Position numbers and translations under genes: made by a program | The notes under the pieces: model-generated | Told to the model about the DNA's origin: nothing | The model's input: the letters and a program-made list of their open reading frames with translations, nothing else | Databases searched by the model: none | Assembly: GCA_025055835.1 (NCBI GenBank) | Contig: JANWWR010000076.1 | Span: 1 to 35,342 of the forward strand | Length of the DNA: 35,342 nucleotides | DNA from: Gemmatales bacterium | Lineage (GTDB): Bacteria > Planctomycetota > Planctomycetia > Gemmatales > HRBIN36 | Direction of reading: 5' to 3' | Part shown: one piece after another, positions 1 to 8,458 of the stretch | Position numbering within the stretch: the stretch's first letter is position 1 | Layout: each line of letters opens with the position of its first letter

Positions 1-1
1 C

Positions 2-586
2 AAACCGGCCTGGAAGACGCTGTTCGACGGCAAGTCGCTGGACGGCTGGAAGTCGTCGGAATTCGTCGGCACCGGCAAGGTCTTCCTCCGCGAGGGGGTT
101 GTGGTGCTGGAGGCTGGAGAGCCGATGACCGGCATCACCTATGCCCGCGACGATTTCCCCCGCCTCGACTACGAGGTCCGCCTGGAAGCCCGCAAGCTGC
201 AAGGCGACGACTTCTTCGCCACGACGACCTTTCCAGTCGGCGACGATTACTGCTCGCTGGTCGTAGGCGGCTGGGGCGGCGGCATCGTCGGGCTTTCCAG
301 CCTCAACCAGCTCGACGCCTCGATGAACGAAACCACGAAGAACATGGAATTCGCCCGGGAGCGGTGGTACACGATCCGCATCCGGGTCACGAAGGGACGC
401 ATTCAGGCGTGGATCAACGACGAGCAGGTCGTTGACGCCGACACGACCGATAAGCAGATCAGCATCCGCGGAGAGTGTCGCCGGTCGAGGCCGTTCGGCA
501 TCGCCACGTACCGCACCACCGGCGAGGTGAAGAACATCCAGGTCCGCAAGCTGGAAGAAAGCGAAAAACGCGGAACGCCACGGTAA
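2..586 (+). CDS. DUF1080 (3-keto-disaccharide hydrolase family) protein, C-terminal part
   Basis: The reading frame is open from the first bases and ends with TAA at 584-586, so the gene starts upstream of the window. The first visible residues include LFDGKSLDGWK, the hallmark opening of the DUF1080 / 3-keto-disaccharide hydrolase family, a concanavalin-like beta-sandwich very abundant in Planctomycetes. About 195 residues are visible, which covers most of one such domain (usually around 180-200 residues), ending in the typical segment GEVKNIQVRKL. Members are usually exported and are linked to polysaccharide or disaccharide turnover, but most have no tested substrate. Only the family call is firm. 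Any signal peptide or extra N-terminal domain lies outside the window. An intrinsic terminator follows at 661-688. Confidence 0.85.
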   Translation, partial: KPAWKTLFDGKSLDGWKSSEFVGTGKVFLREGVVVLEAGEPMTGITYARDDFPRLDYEVRLEARKLQGDDFFATTTFPVGDDYCSLVVGGWGGGIVGLSSLNQLDASMNETTKNMEFARERWYTIRIRVTKGRIQAWINDEQVVDADTTDKQISIRGECRRSRPFGIATYRTTGEVKNIQVRKLEESEKRGTPR

Positions 587-606
587 CGGCAGGGGCCGGG
601 CTTCAA

Positions 607-635
607 TTGACTCCCCCCGCAAGGCGACGTACCTT
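607..635 (+). promoter_or_regulatory. Putative leuS promoter
   Basis: TTGACT at 607-612 and TACCTT at 630-635 are separated by 17 nt. The -35 is close to consensus and the -10 is weak. The predicted start is about 642, upstream of the hairpin at 661-683, so a leuS transcript would have to read through that hairpin. TTGACA at 634-639 is a second -35-like box but has no convincing -10. Confidence 0.35.
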
Positions 636-654
636 GACAGGGTAGGTCCGCATC

Positions 655-729
655 ATGGCGAGGCCCTTGTTCGGCGAGGGCCTTTTTTCGTTGCTTTGGC
701 GGAGCGGCCATGCCCGGTTACAATCCTAA
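655..729 (+). CDS. Possible leuS leader peptide (24 codons)
   Basis: A short ORF starts at ATG 655, behind a purine-rich GGTAGG at 641-646, and stops at TAA 727-729. It overlaps the leuS start codon at 710 in a different frame. Five of its 24 residues are leucine, including one Leu-Leu pair, and the intrinsic-terminator hairpin at 661-688 lies inside it. This arrangement would fit attenuation or translational coupling of the leucyl-tRNA synthetase gene. The leucine richness may simply follow from the T-rich terminator, and no antiterminator pairing is obvious. Treat this as a hypothesis, not a confirmed gene. Confidence 0.25.
   Translation: MARPLFGEGLFSLLWRSGHARLQS
661..688 (+). terminator. 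Intrinsic terminator or attenuator before leuS
   Basis: AGGCCC (661-666) pairs perfectly with GGGCCT (678-683) around an 11-nt loop, followed by a T run to 688. It can end transcription of the DUF1080 gene. Because it is only 21 nt before the leuS ATG, any leuS promoter must sit upstream of it, so it may also work as an attenuator. Confidence 0.7.
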
Positions 730-3493
730 GGTCATCGAGCCGAAATGGCAGAGATTCTGGGAAGAGCATAAGACCTTCCGCACTCCCGACTTCTCGGACA
801 AGCCGAAGTACTACATCCTGGACATGTTCCCTTATCCGAGCGGAGCGGGGCTGCATGTCGGCCATCCGGAAGGCTACACCGCCACGGACATCCTGGCCCG
901 ATACAAGCGGATGCGCGGCTTCAACGTGCTGCATCCGATGGGCTGGGACGCCTTCGGCCTGCCGGCGGAGCAGTATGCCGTCGAGACCGGCCAGCATCCC
1001 CGGACCACGACCCAGAACAACATCGCCACCTTCCGCCGTCAGATCAAGATGCTCGGCTTCAGCTACGACTGGGACCGGGAGGTGGACACCACGGACCCGA
1101 AGTATTTCAAGTGGACGCAGTGGATCTTCCTGGTCATTTTCGACACCTGGTACGATCCCCAGCAGCAGCGCGGCCGACCCATTTCCGAACTGCCGATCCC
1201 CGAGGACATTCGCCGTCAGGGGCCGAACGCCGTCCGGGCCTATCAGGACAGCCATCGGCTCGCCTACATGGCCGAGGTGCCGGTCAACTGGTGCCCCGCC
1301 CTGGGCACGGTGCTGGCCAATGAGGAGGTCGTGGACGGCAAGTCGGAGCGAGGCGGCCATCCCGTCATCCGCATGCCGCTGCGACAGTGGATGCTGCGAA
1401 TCACCGCCTACGCCGAGCGGCTGCTCCATGATCTGGACCTGGTTGACTGGCCGGAAGCCATCAAGGAAATGCAGCGGAACTGGATCGGCCGCAGCGAAGG
1501 AGCCGAGGTGCATTTTCGCCTGGCCGATCCGCCGCCGGACGTGGCCAGTCCGGTCATCACCGTCTTCACCACCCGACCCGACACGCTCTTCGGAGCGACC
1601 TACATGGTGCTGGCCCCGGAGCATCCGCTGGTCAATCGCATCGCCACACCGGAGTGTCGCCCCGCTGTCATTCGCTATCAGGAAGAGGCTGCGCGCAAGA
1701 GCGATCTGGAACGCACCGAACTGGCCAAGCGAAAGACCGGCGTCTTCACTGGAGCCTACGCAATCAATCCGGTCAACGGCGAAAAGATTCCCATCTGGAT
1801 CGCCGACTATGTTCTGGCCAGCTACGGCACCGGGGCGATCATGGCAGTCCCGGCCCACGACGAGCGGGACTTCGAGTTCGCCAAGGAGTTCCACCTGCCC
1901 ATCCGCACCGTCGTTCGTCCCCCGGAGGATTGGCTCCAGGCCACGGGCAGCACGCTGGACAATCTGACCGAGGCATTCGTCGGCGACGGAACCGCCATGA
2001 ACTCCGGTCCGTTCGACGGTCTGCCCACGCCACAGTTCAAGCAGCGGATCATCGCCTGGCTCGAAGAACGCGGTTTGGGAGTCCGCAAGGTCAACTACAA
2101 ACTCCGCGACTGGCTCTTCAGCCGACAACGCTACTGGGGCGAGCCATTTCCAATTCTGCACGGTCCCGACGGCAGCGTTCGGCCTCTGGAACTTAAAGAC
2201 CTGCCGCTGACCCTGCCGGAACTGGAAGACTATAAACCGACCGGCAGGCCCGAGCCACCGCTGAGCAAGGCGAAAGACTGGGTCCGCGTCGAGATCGACG
2301 GCGTGACCTACCAGCGGGAAACGAACACCATGCCGCAGTGGGCCGGTTCCTGCTGGTACTACCTGCGGTACATCGATCCGCACAATGACAAGGCGTTCGT
2401 CGATCCGGCCAAGGAACGCTACTGGATGCCGGTCGATCTGTACGTCGGCGGCGCGGAGCACGCCGTTCTGCATCTGCTGTATTCCCGGTTCTGGCACAAG
2501 GTGCTTTACGACCGCGGCTATGTCTCGACGCCGGAGCCGTTCCAGCGGCTGGTCAATCAGGGCATGATCCTCGGCGAGATGGAGTTCACCGCGTTCCGCA
2601 AGGTGCCCGGGCCGAACGGGTCCAGGACCGTCTGGATTTCCGCGGAAAAAGTGGATCCGCTGACCGCCCAGGACCGCAAGACGGGGGAACAGTACGAACG
2701 GGTCCGGCTCGACGAGGACGAGGTGGAAAAGCAGGGCGATGCCTTCGTGCTCAAAAGCGATCCGACGATCCGTGTCGATGCCCGGGCTTACAAGATGTCC
2801 AAAAGCCGGGGCAACGTCATCAACCCGGACAAGGTCGTGGACGAGTACGGTGCGGACGCCATGCGGCTGTATGAGATGTTCATGGGTCCGCTGGAAGCGA
2901 CCAAGCCGTGGAGCATGCGTGGCGTCGAGGGGGTGTACCGCTTCCTGAGCCGGGTCTGGCGGTTGATCGTGGATGAGCGAGCCGAGACGGCGCGGCTTGA
3001 TTCTGCCGTCACGGAGGAGCCACCAGACCGCGAAACGCTGCGTCGGCTGCATCAGACGATCAAGAAGGTGACGGAAGACGTGGAGGCGATGCGGTTCAAC
3101 ACGGCCATCGCGGCCATGATGGAATTCGCCAATCACCTCTCAAAGCTGGAACGCCGACCGCGCGCCGTCTTCGAACCGTTTGTGCTGCTGCTCAGCCCCT
3201 TCGCTCCGCATCTGGCCGAGGAACTGTGGCGAATCCTGGGCCACCGCGACACCCTGGCTTACGAACCCTGGCCGAGCTACGACGAAACGCTGATTCAGGC
3301 CGAGGAAATCGAGGTGCCGGTGCAGATCAACGGCAAGGTGCGGAGCAAGGTCGTCATCCCCGCGGACGCCGATCAAGCCGCCCTGGAGTCCGCCGCCTTG
3401 GCCGACAGCCGCATCAGGGAATTGCTTCAGGGCAAGCAGATTCGCCGGGTCATCGTGGTGCCGAAGAAACTCGTGAACGTCGTCGTGGGTTGA
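710..3493 (+). CDS. leuS: Leucyl-tRNA synthetase
   Basis: Charges tRNA-Leu with leucine in the cytoplasm. It is a class I synthetase of 927 residues. The HIGH-type ATP motif is seen as HVGH at residues 49-52, within [15 protein letters not shown]. The KMSKS loop is exact at residues 695-699. Between them are the CP1 editing domain, with the threonine-rich [14 protein letters not shown] segment, and a leucine-specific insertion just before KMSKS. The C-terminal anticodon-binding region and the small [11 protein letters not shown] domain are present, so the protein is complete. It is somewhat longer than the 850-880 residues common in bacteria. ATG 710 follows GGAG at 701-704. The preceding leader has a terminator hairpin and a short overlapping ORF. 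The methyltransferase gene begins 3 bp after the stop, which suggests co-transcription. Confidence 0.98.
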   Translation: MPGYNPKVIEPKWQRFWEEHKTFRTPDFSDKPKYYILDMFPYPSGAGLHVGHPEGYTATDILARYKRMRGFNVLHPMGWDAFGLPAEQYAVETGQHPRTTTQNNIATFRRQIKMLGFSYDWDREVDTTDPKYFKWTQWIFLVIFDTWYDPQQQRGRPISELPIPEDIRRQGPNAVRAYQDSHRLAYMAEVPVNWCPALGTVLANEEVVDGKSERGGHPVIRMPLRQWMLRITAYAERLLHDLDLVDWPEAIKEMQRNWIGRSEGAEVHFRLADPPPDVASPVITVFTTRPDTLFGATYMVLAPEHPLVNRIATPECRPAVIRYQEEAARKSDLERTELAKRKTGVFTGAYAINPVNGEKIPIWIADYVLASYGTGAIMAVPAHDERDFEFAKEFHLPIRTVVRPPEDWLQATGSTLDNLTEAFVGDGTAMNSGPFDGLPTPQFKQRIIAWLEERGLGVRKVNYKLRDWLFSRQRYWGEPFPILHGPDGSVRPLELKDLPLTLPELEDYKPTGRPEPPLSKAKDWVRVEIDGVTYQRETNTMPQWAGSCWYYLRYIDPHNDKAFVDPAKERYWMPVDLYVGGAEHAVLHLLYSRFWHKVLYDRGYVSTPEPFQRLVNQGMILGEMEFTAFRKVPGPNGSRTVWISAEKVDPLTAQDRKTGEQYERVRLDEDEVEKQGDAFVLKSDPTIRVDARAYKMSKSRGNVINPDKVVDEYGADAMRLYEMFMGPLEATKPWSMRGVEGVYRFLSRVWRLIVDERAETARLDSAVTEEPPDRETLRRLHQTIKKVTEDVEAMRFNTAIAAMMEFANHLSKLERRPRAVFEPFVLLLSPFAPHLAEELWRILGHRDTLAYEPWPSYDETLIQAEEIEVPVQINGKVRSKVVIPADADQAALESAALADSRIRELLQGKQIRRVIVVPKKLVNVVVG

Positions 3494-3496
3494 AGC

Positions 3497-4279
3497 GTGA
3501 ACAGGCTGCCCGCCGAGCCTCGGGATCAGGCCGCCGCCTGGTCCGCCATCGCCGCCGACTACGAACGGGAGTTTGTTGATCCCTATCGGGCCGACGCGAT
3601 CAATCCGCTGTTGGATCGGCTCCGGGCCTTGCCTGACCATGCCCAGGCAGCGGTCGCCGATCTCGGCTGCGGGAAGGGGCCGCTCCTGCCGCTGTTGGCC
3701 CAGAAGTTTGCCGTGGTTCACGCCGTGGATTTTGCCGAGGAGATGCTTCGCCATGCCCGACAGCGCTGCGTCGGCCTGGGCAACGTCCGCTTCCATCACG
3801 CTTCGTTGACCGACCTTGGTTTCCTGCACGGGCAGCTTGACCTGGCGGTCGCTGTCAACAGTCTGGTCATGCCGGACGTGCGGGACATCGAGACGGCCCT
3901 GATCCAGATCCGCCGCTGCCTGAAGCCGGGCGGGACGTTGCTCGGCATCGTGCCAGCGATGGATGGCGTGCATTATTGGACGATGCTGCTGGTGGACCGA
4001 GCGTTGAGGCGGGGCATGCCCCTGGAAGCAGCCCAGAAGAACGCGGCCCATCTGGCGGAACATCAGTACTTCGATTTCGCCTTCAGCCGGTTCCGTTTTC
4101 GCGGCATCGAGCAGCACTTCTGGCACCCGTTCGAGATTCCGTACCGGCTCCGGCGGGCCGGCTTCCGCGACGTTCGGGTGGACAAGGTGCTGTTGTCGTG
4201 GGAGCACTTCCGCTGGCGGGAGGAGTTTGTCGGGCAGGAGCCACCCTGGGACTGGTTCTTCGCCGGTCGGGTCGAGTAA
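3497..4279 (+). CDS. Class I SAM-dependent methyltransferase
   Basis: A 260-residue protein with a class I methyltransferase fold. Motif I is VADLGCGKGPLLPLLA (from about residue 53), followed by the acidic strand VVHAVDFAEEMLRHAR that binds the SAM ribose, and a motif IV-like segment around LAVAVNSLVMPDV. The CLKPGGTLLGIVPA segment is the usual post-motif strand. The substrate cannot be read from the sequence; small-molecule and quinone-type methyltransferases share this layout. The start is GTG 3497, only 3 bp behind the leuS stop, with no good ribosome-binding site of its own, so translation is probably coupled to leuS. Whether it has any link to tRNA or leucine metabolism is unknown. Confidence 0.85.
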   Translation: MNRLPAEPRDQAAAWSAIAADYEREFVDPYRADAINPLLDRLRALPDHAQAAVADLGCGKGPLLPLLAQKFAVVHAVDFAEEMLRHARQRCVGLGNVRFHHASLTDLGFLHGQLDLAVAVNSLVMPDVRDIETALIQIRRCLKPGGTLLGIVPAMDGVHYWTMLLVDRALRRGMPLEAAQKNAAHLAEHQYFDFAFSRFRFRGIEQHFWHPFEIPYRLRRAGFRDVRVDKVLLSWEHFRWREEFVGQEPPWDWFFAGRVE

Positions 4280-4541
4280 AAAAGCCAGACACGCTGCCTC
4301 CCGCGACGCCGATCGGCAGCACCTCGACGATGCCGAGGCCGAGGCCGATCAGCGGCACACGAAGCAGCGTGTCGGCGTATTCCCCCGAGAGCCGGGACGT
4401 GATGCCCGGCCCTCGGTCCTGATAAAGCTCTATTGCGAAGCTCCCACTGGAGTGGCCGACCCAGAAACCACTTGATCCAATGAGGTTGACGCTTCTACCC
4501 AGGAGGGCAGGGCAGTGCCGGTTTCCCGCATAACCGGACAC
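4280..4541 (-). pseudogene. Possible remnant of a small hydrophobic-protein gene
   Basis: A minus-strand frame opening at GTG 4541 encodes about 87 residues before it runs under the methyltransferase gene. The segment SGEYADTLLRVPLIGLGLG followed by IVEVLPIGVAGG is hydrophobic and has the GC-rich third positions of a real gene, whereas the continuation beyond 4280 becomes an Arg/Pro-rich shadow of the methyltransferase. A TTGACA-N17-TATCAG pair lies upstream at 4604-4632. I do not recognise the family. It may be a decayed gene whose 3' end was lost, or a chance frame. Confidence 0.25.
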
Positions 4542-4603
4542 GCAATAGAGCCTTCACCTTTCCTGGTTATGCCAATCGTTCCTGGTCGCAACTGTGGCGG
4601 CGG

Positions 4604-4632
4604 CTGATAGCAAGGTCGTCGATTCCTGTCAA
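4604..4632 (-). promoter_or_regulatory. Minus-strand promoter-like pair
   Basis: On the minus strand TTGACA (4632-4627), a 17-nt spacer and TATCAG (4609-4604) predict a start near 4597, pointing toward the methyltransferase 3' end. It would drive the possible remnant gene at 4280-4541 or an antisense transcript. Confidence 0.35.
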
Positions 4633-4823
4633 TCCACTTTTCTCAGCTTTTGGTCTGGCGCTCACCGAAGGACCGTGGATTTTTCAGGAAAAACTCATGG
4701 CGTCGGCTTGAACAGAGGTCGTGCCGCCGACGCAGCGGGGCGGGCTTATAGCGGATCGTCTCCCGCTGCCAAGAGCAGTTTCCGGAACATTTCCCCGGGC
4801 CGACCGCCGATCCGGGGGCCGCA

Positions 4824-4851
4824 TTGACAGGTCCGACGGAACCGCTACCCT
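4824..4851 (+). promoter_or_regulatory. Promoter of the sugar-nucleotide operon, near-leaderless
   Basis: A perfect -35 TTGACA (4824-4829), a 16-nt spacer and TACCCT (4846-4851) predict transcription start near 4858, only 2 nt before ATG 4860. There is no Shine-Dalgarno sequence, which fits a leaderless mRNA. A perfect inverted repeat, CCGCTA / TAGCGG (4842-4856, 3-nt centre), overlaps the -10 and could be an operator. Confidence 0.6.
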
Positions 4852-4859
4852 AGCGGACC

Positions 4860-5852
4860 ATGAACCTGAAAGGATGCACGGTCCTGGTCACCGGGGCGGG
4901 CGGATTCATCGGCTCGCATCTGGTGGAGCGGCTGGTTCGGGAAGGGTGCCGGGTCCGAGCCATGCTCCACTACGATTCCCGGGCCGACCGCGGCAATCTG
5001 GAACATGTCCCGTCGGAGGTGCTCGGCGAGGTCGAAATCCTCCGCGGTGACGTGACCGACAGCCATTTCATGCTTCGCGCCGTGGACGGCTGCGCGGTGG
5101 TCTTTCACCTGGCGGCCCTGATCGCCATTCCCTACTCATACCAGGCTCCGGGAGCCTTCGTGCAGACCAACGTTGTCGGCACGCTTAACGTCCTGGAAGC
5201 CTGCCGCTGGCATCGGACCCCACGCCTCGTTCACACCTCAACCAGCGAATGCTACGGCACCGCCCAGTACACGCCGATCGACGAGCAGCATCCGCTCGTT
5301 GGCCAGTCGCCTTACAGCGCCAGCAAGATCGCCGCGGACAAGCTCGTGGAAAGTTACCATCTCAGCTTTGGCGTCCCTGCGGTGGTCCTGCGGCCGTTCA
5401 ATACGTTCGGTCCCCGGCAGTCGGCGCGGGCGGTGATCCCGAGCATCCTCGCGCAGCTGCTTGCGGGCGCGTCGCAACTCCGCCTCGGCGATCTGACGCC
5501 GGTGCGGGACATGAACTATGTGATCAACACGGTGGATGCCTTCGTTGCCGCTGCCGAGAGAGACGAAGCCGTGGGCCAGGTCGTTCACGTCGGCACCGGT
5601 CGTGGAGTGAGCATCGGCGAACTGGCGGAGTTGGCCATGCGGACCGTCGGCCGAACGGTGCCGATCGTGACGGATCACCAGCGGCTGCGTCCCCCGGGCA
5701 GCGAAGTCCGCTTGCTCTTGTGCAACTGGAGCCGGGCCGAGAAACTGCTTGGCTGGAGGCCGACCGTCGGGCTGGAAGAGGGCATGGAGCATACCGCCCG
5801 GTTCGTCCGGGATCATCTGGGGCAGTATCGGCCTCAGGAATACGCAGTGTGA
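4860..5852 (+). CDS. NAD-dependent 4,6-dehydratase / epimerase, LegB-like extended SDR
   Basis: A 330-residue extended short-chain dehydrogenase acting on a nucleotide sugar. The Rossmann motif TGAGGFIGS is at residues 11-19 and the catalytic YxxxK is Y152-K156 in SPYSASK. The segments AALIAIPYSYQAP, TSTSECYGT and RPFNTFGPRQSARAVIP closely match the family that includes LegB, the UDP-GlcNAc 4,6-dehydratase of legionaminic acid synthesis. dTDP-glucose and GDP-mannose dehydratases are related alternatives. ATG 4860 is the only sensible start and lies 2 nt from the predicted transcript start. A nucleotidyltransferase gene follows after 28 bp, and together they suggest synthesis of an activated sugar for a surface polysaccharide or glycan. 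No other legionaminate genes are in the window, so the exact sugar is not determined. Confidence 0.85.
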   Translation: MNLKGCTVLVTGAGGFIGSHLVERLVREGCRVRAMLHYDSRADRGNLEHVPSEVLGEVEILRGDVTDSHFMLRAVDGCAVVFHLAALIAIPYSYQAPGAFVQTNVVGTLNVLEACRWHRTPRLVHTSTSECYGTAQYTPIDEQHPLVGQSPYSASKIAADKLVESYHLSFGVPAVVLRPFNTFGPRQSARAVIPSILAQLLAGASQLRLGDLTPVRDMNYVINTVDAFVAAAERDEAVGQVVHVGTGRGVSIGELAELAMRTVGRTVPIVTDHQRLRPPGSEVRLLLCNWSRAEKLLGWRPTVGLEEGMEHTARFVRDHLGQYRPQEYAV

Positions 5853-5880
5853 CCGGCCTTCGACGCGGGAGGTAGCAGGC

Positions 5881-6615
5881 ATGGATGCCAAGGTGGTGAT
5901 TCAGGCCGGAGGCAAGGGTTCACGGCTGTATCCGTACACCAAGGTTCTGCCCAAGCCGCTCATGCCCGTCGGCGGGATGCCGATTTTGGAAATCGTCATC
6001 CGTCAACTGGCCTGGCACGGGTTCCGCGACCTCGTCATCACCATCGGCCATCTCGGCGACATGATCCGGTGGTGCTGCGGCGACGGCAGCCGGTGGGGCG
6101 TCCGCATCCGCTATTACCCCGAGGAGCAGCCGCTGGGCACCATCGGACCTCTCAAGCGCATCGAGGGACTCGACAAGCCGTTTCTCGTCATGAACGGCGA
6201 TCTGCTCACCGATCTGGACTTCGCGGATCTGTATCGGCATCACCTGGCCAGCAGCGCGCCCCTGACCATCGCCACGTACCGCAAACCCGTGAACATCTCC
6301 CTGGGCGTGCTGGAAACCGACGCCGACCACCGCGTCGTCGGCTTCCAGGAAAAGCCGACGCTGCATTTCCCATGCAGCATGGGCGTGTATGGCATGAATC
6401 CAGAACTGATCGAGTACATTCCCGAGGGAAAGCTGTTCGGCTTCGACGACCTCATGTACGCTTTGCTGGCCCGCGGCGTCGAGGTGCGGTCCTACCCCTT
6501 CCACGGCACCTGGATGGACATCGGCCGGCCGGAGGATTTTCAGCAGGCGTGTGAAATCTTCGAGAGCCGACCGGATTTGTTTCTGCCCGAAGCGTCGCTC
6601 CGGCAAGCGGGCTAG
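5881..6615 (+). CDS. Sugar-1-phosphate nucleotidyltransferase
   Basis: A 244-residue NTP-transferase-fold enzyme that joins a sugar-1-phosphate to a nucleotide. The signature AGGKGSRLYPYTKVLPKPLM at the N-terminus is the nucleotide-binding and catalytic loop, and FLVMNGDLLTDLDF carries the metal-binding aspartate. It ends in the short conserved GTWMDIGRPEDFQQA segment, with no left-handed beta-helix acyltransferase domain. The start at ATG 5881 is chosen for the GGGAGG ribosome-binding site at 5867-5872; the frame is open further upstream, but only as a shadow of the preceding gene. Glucose-1-phosphate thymidylyl-, cytidylyl- or related transferases cannot be told apart by eye. It is co-directional with the dehydratase. 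Its TAG stop overlaps the stop of the convergent kinase-like gene by sharing a CTAG palindrome. Confidence 0.85.
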   Translation: MDAKVVIQAGGKGSRLYPYTKVLPKPLMPVGGMPILEIVIRQLAWHGFRDLVITIGHLGDMIRWCCGDGSRWGVRIRYYPEEQPLGTIGPLKRIEGLDKPFLVMNGDLLTDLDFADLYRHHLASSAPLTIATYRKPVNISLGVLETDADHRVVGFQEKPTLHFPCSMGVYGMNPELIEYIPEGKLFGFDDLMYALLARGVEVRSYPFHGTWMDIGRPEDFQQACEIFESRPDLFLPEASLRQAG

Positions 6616-8321
6616 GCTCCGTTCTCGGTCTGGTCTCCGTCGCTGGCTCCATCTTCCACGAGGAAGCGCGCCCCGATCTCATACCAGCCTTCCTTGGTCC
6701 GAGTGACGCGGGATACCGTGACCGGCAGGGCGAACAGGGCGTCGTCCTTGGAAGAGGCCTGGTAAATGAGGAGCTGCTTGCTGGGCGGCTCCATCGGTGC
6801 ATAGATGCCGATGCCCTTGACGGAGATGTCCTTGCCGACGCACTGAAGCTGGAAGTCGCTCAGCGCGCGGTCGCCGGCCATGGGAGCGACCAATAGCGGC
6901 TTGCCGAAGGGGAACCGCAACTCGTCCCGGCGGTCCGGCGGGGCCATGAGGTGGGTGTGCAATTGCTCGGCGATCACGGGCCCCACCTGCTCGATCAGCC
7001 GCCTTTGATCTTCCGAATCGCCCTCCAAAAACCGCATGCGGATGATGACGTCGCTGAGGCGGGCCGGCGGCGACCGAGGAGGTCCGACCTGGACTGTCAC
7101 CTCCAGGATGTCTTCCTTACGCGGCAGCCACTTCCGCAGCCAGCCGTGGGCGAGATTTAATTCGAAGCGGAGGTAGGAATCGTGGAACTCGAAGCGGCTG
7201 GCATTCCAGCACTGGGCGAAGGAGCGGAGTTTTTCCTGGCTGACGCCGTCGGGCAGGAAGGCGGCGCAGTGGTGCTGCCAATAGCCGTCCTCCGTCCACA
7301 CCCATCGAATCCGTCCGAATTCCCCGACACCGGCGACATGCGCCGCCGAAGACACCAGCCGCTCGACGATCACTTGCAGCGGCGCGGGGGGCAGCCGCAT
7401 CGGAACGGTGAGCTGCGAGTCGTGGCCGTTCGTGGTGCCGCTCTCTGGAAGATAGACCGGACCGGCTCGAGTCACCGAGGCGTACTGCAAGGAAGTGACG
7501 AATTCGACGCAGCCGGCGAAGCGTTCCCGCGGTTCTCGGTGCAAAGCCCGGTGAACGATTTCGCGGTCGCTGGCGGGAAGAGGTGAAACGTCGGCCACGC
7601 CGGCCAAACGCTGGTCAGCCAGGTCGCGCGTGCAATTGGCCTTCTGCGGCAGTTGGCCGGTGAGCATCTCCTGATAGATGAGCGCGAGGCTGTACTGGTC
7701 GCTGTTGGCAGAGATACGGCCTTCGAAGACTTCCGGAGCCGCGTAGCGGGGATTGATGCGGGCTGGTTCCTCCCCGGCGGGCAGCCAGAGCAGTTGCGCC
7801 AGGCCGAAATCGCTAAGCACCAGATGATCGTCGCGCAGCAGCAGGTTGCGTGGCGAGAGGGCAAGGTGTTGGATGTTGTGTTCGTTGCGGAGATAATCCA
7901 GAGCTTCGGCCGCTTCCTCAACATACCGCAGCAGTTCGTCCCGAGGGATTCCATAAAGACCACTTTGCCGCCAGCACTCCTGGAAGCGTTCTTGAAGCGT
8001 CTGGTCGGCCAGTTCGGTGGCGAGGACCACGCGGCCCGCATCGTAGGCGACCGAGAGAATCGAGACCAGATGCGGATGCCGCATGTCCAGAAGCCGACGA
8101 GCCTGAGTGAGGATGTTTCTTGCAGGCAGGGAGGTGGAGGACGGCACATAGGCGTACTGGACGCAGACAAGTCGGCCGCCGGGATCGCGGGCCTTCCATG
8201 TTTCCAGGTATGCCGACCGACGGAGCACCTCGAGCAGGTAGTAACCAGGCAGGGCCTCACAGGGCTGGCCCCCGGCCGGGACGACCGGCGGTTCGTAACG
8301 CAGCGGCAGGATCAGAGTCAC
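6612..8321 (-). CDS. Pseudokinase-PilZ fusion protein
   Basis: Numbered from GTG 8321, the protein has 569 residues. Residues about 25-280 have the order of a Ser/Thr kinase domain, but key residues are missing. The glycine loop is absent (LRRSAYLETW), the VAIK lysine is Gln55, and HRDLKPEN reads HLALSPRN at 152-159, so the catalytic Asp is Ala. The DFG motif (171-173) and APE motif remain. Residues 464-555 look like a PilZ domain: RDELR at 465-469 fits RxxxR and DISVKG at 498-503 fits DxSxxG, the two c-di-GMP contacts, followed by GWYEIGARF. The stretch between them is not recognised. An upstream TTG at 8396 is possible, but the promoter at 8396-8424 would place the transcript start inside it, and GTG 8321 has a GGAG site. 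A role as a c-di-GMP-responsive scaffold is inference. Confidence 0.75.
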   Translation of the reverse strand: MTLILPLRYEPPVVPAGGQPCEALPGYYLLEVLRRSAYLETWKARDPGGRLVCVQYAYVPSSTSLPARNILTQARRLLDMRHPHLVSILSVAYDAGRVVLATELADQTLQERFQECWRQSGLYGIPRDELLRYVEEAAEALDYLRNEHNIQHLALSPRNLLLRDDHLVLSDFGLAQLLWLPAGEEPARINPRYAAPEVFEGRISANSDQYSLALIYQEMLTGQLPQKANCTRDLADQRLAGVADVSPLPASDREIVHRALHREPRERFAGCVEFVTSLQYASVTRAGPVYLPESGTTNGHDSQLTVPMRLPPAPLQVIVERLVSSAAHVAGVGEFGRIRWVWTEDGYWQHHCAAFLPDGVSQEKLRSFAQCWNASRFEFHDSYLRFELNLAHGWLRKWLPRKEDILEVTVQVGPPRSPPARLSDVIIRMRFLEGDSEDQRRLIEQVGPVIAEQLHTHLMAPPDRRDELRFPFGKPLLVAPMAGDRALSDFQLQCVGKDISVKGIGIYAPMEPPSKQLLIYQASSKDDALFALPVTVSRVTRTKEGWYEIGARFLVEDGASDGDQTENGA

Positions 8322-8395
8322 GGGCAGATGTCTCCGCAAGAGAAACCCAGGCAACGAAGTGCAGCACGTCTGACAGTTCGTTGTCGCTTCAGGCA

Positions 8396-8424
8396 AACCT
8401 AGATTGCGGTCTGGAAATGGTCAA
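8396..8424 (-). promoter_or_regulatory. Promoter of the pseudokinase-PilZ gene
   Basis: On the minus strand TTGACC (8424-8419), a 17-nt spacer and TAGGTT (8401-8396) predict a start near 8389 and a leader of about 68 nt before GTG 8321. It lies just past the terminator of the upstream RNA, so the two transcripts appear separate. Confidence 0.5.
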
Positions 8425-8458
8425 ACTTCTGAGCCGTGCGGGCAGGGTCGCTGTCACC

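Larger units (their letters stand above)
4280..4859. other. 580-bp gap, mostly without recognisable features
   Basis: No convincing complete gene is seen. The left part (4280-4541) may hold a decayed minus-strand gene, listed separately, and a minus-strand promoter-like pair lies at 4604-4632. The right part has lower GC than the genes around it and carries only the promoter of the downstream dehydratase gene at its end. Confidence 0.5.

Noticed and set aside
587..709. T-box riboswitch before leuS
   Set aside because: The leader is too short and lacks the specifier loop and the conserved T-box antiterminator sequence.
653..3136. Minus-strand frame of 827 codons under leuS
   Set aside because: Antisense to a certain gene; its composition (His, Arg, Val, Asp rich) is that of a GC-rich shadow, and there is no recognisable domain or ribosome-binding site.
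4594..4827. Plus-strand frame of 77 codons before the dehydratase gene
   Set aside because: Weak start, unbalanced composition, no motif, and it overlaps the promoter of the next gene.
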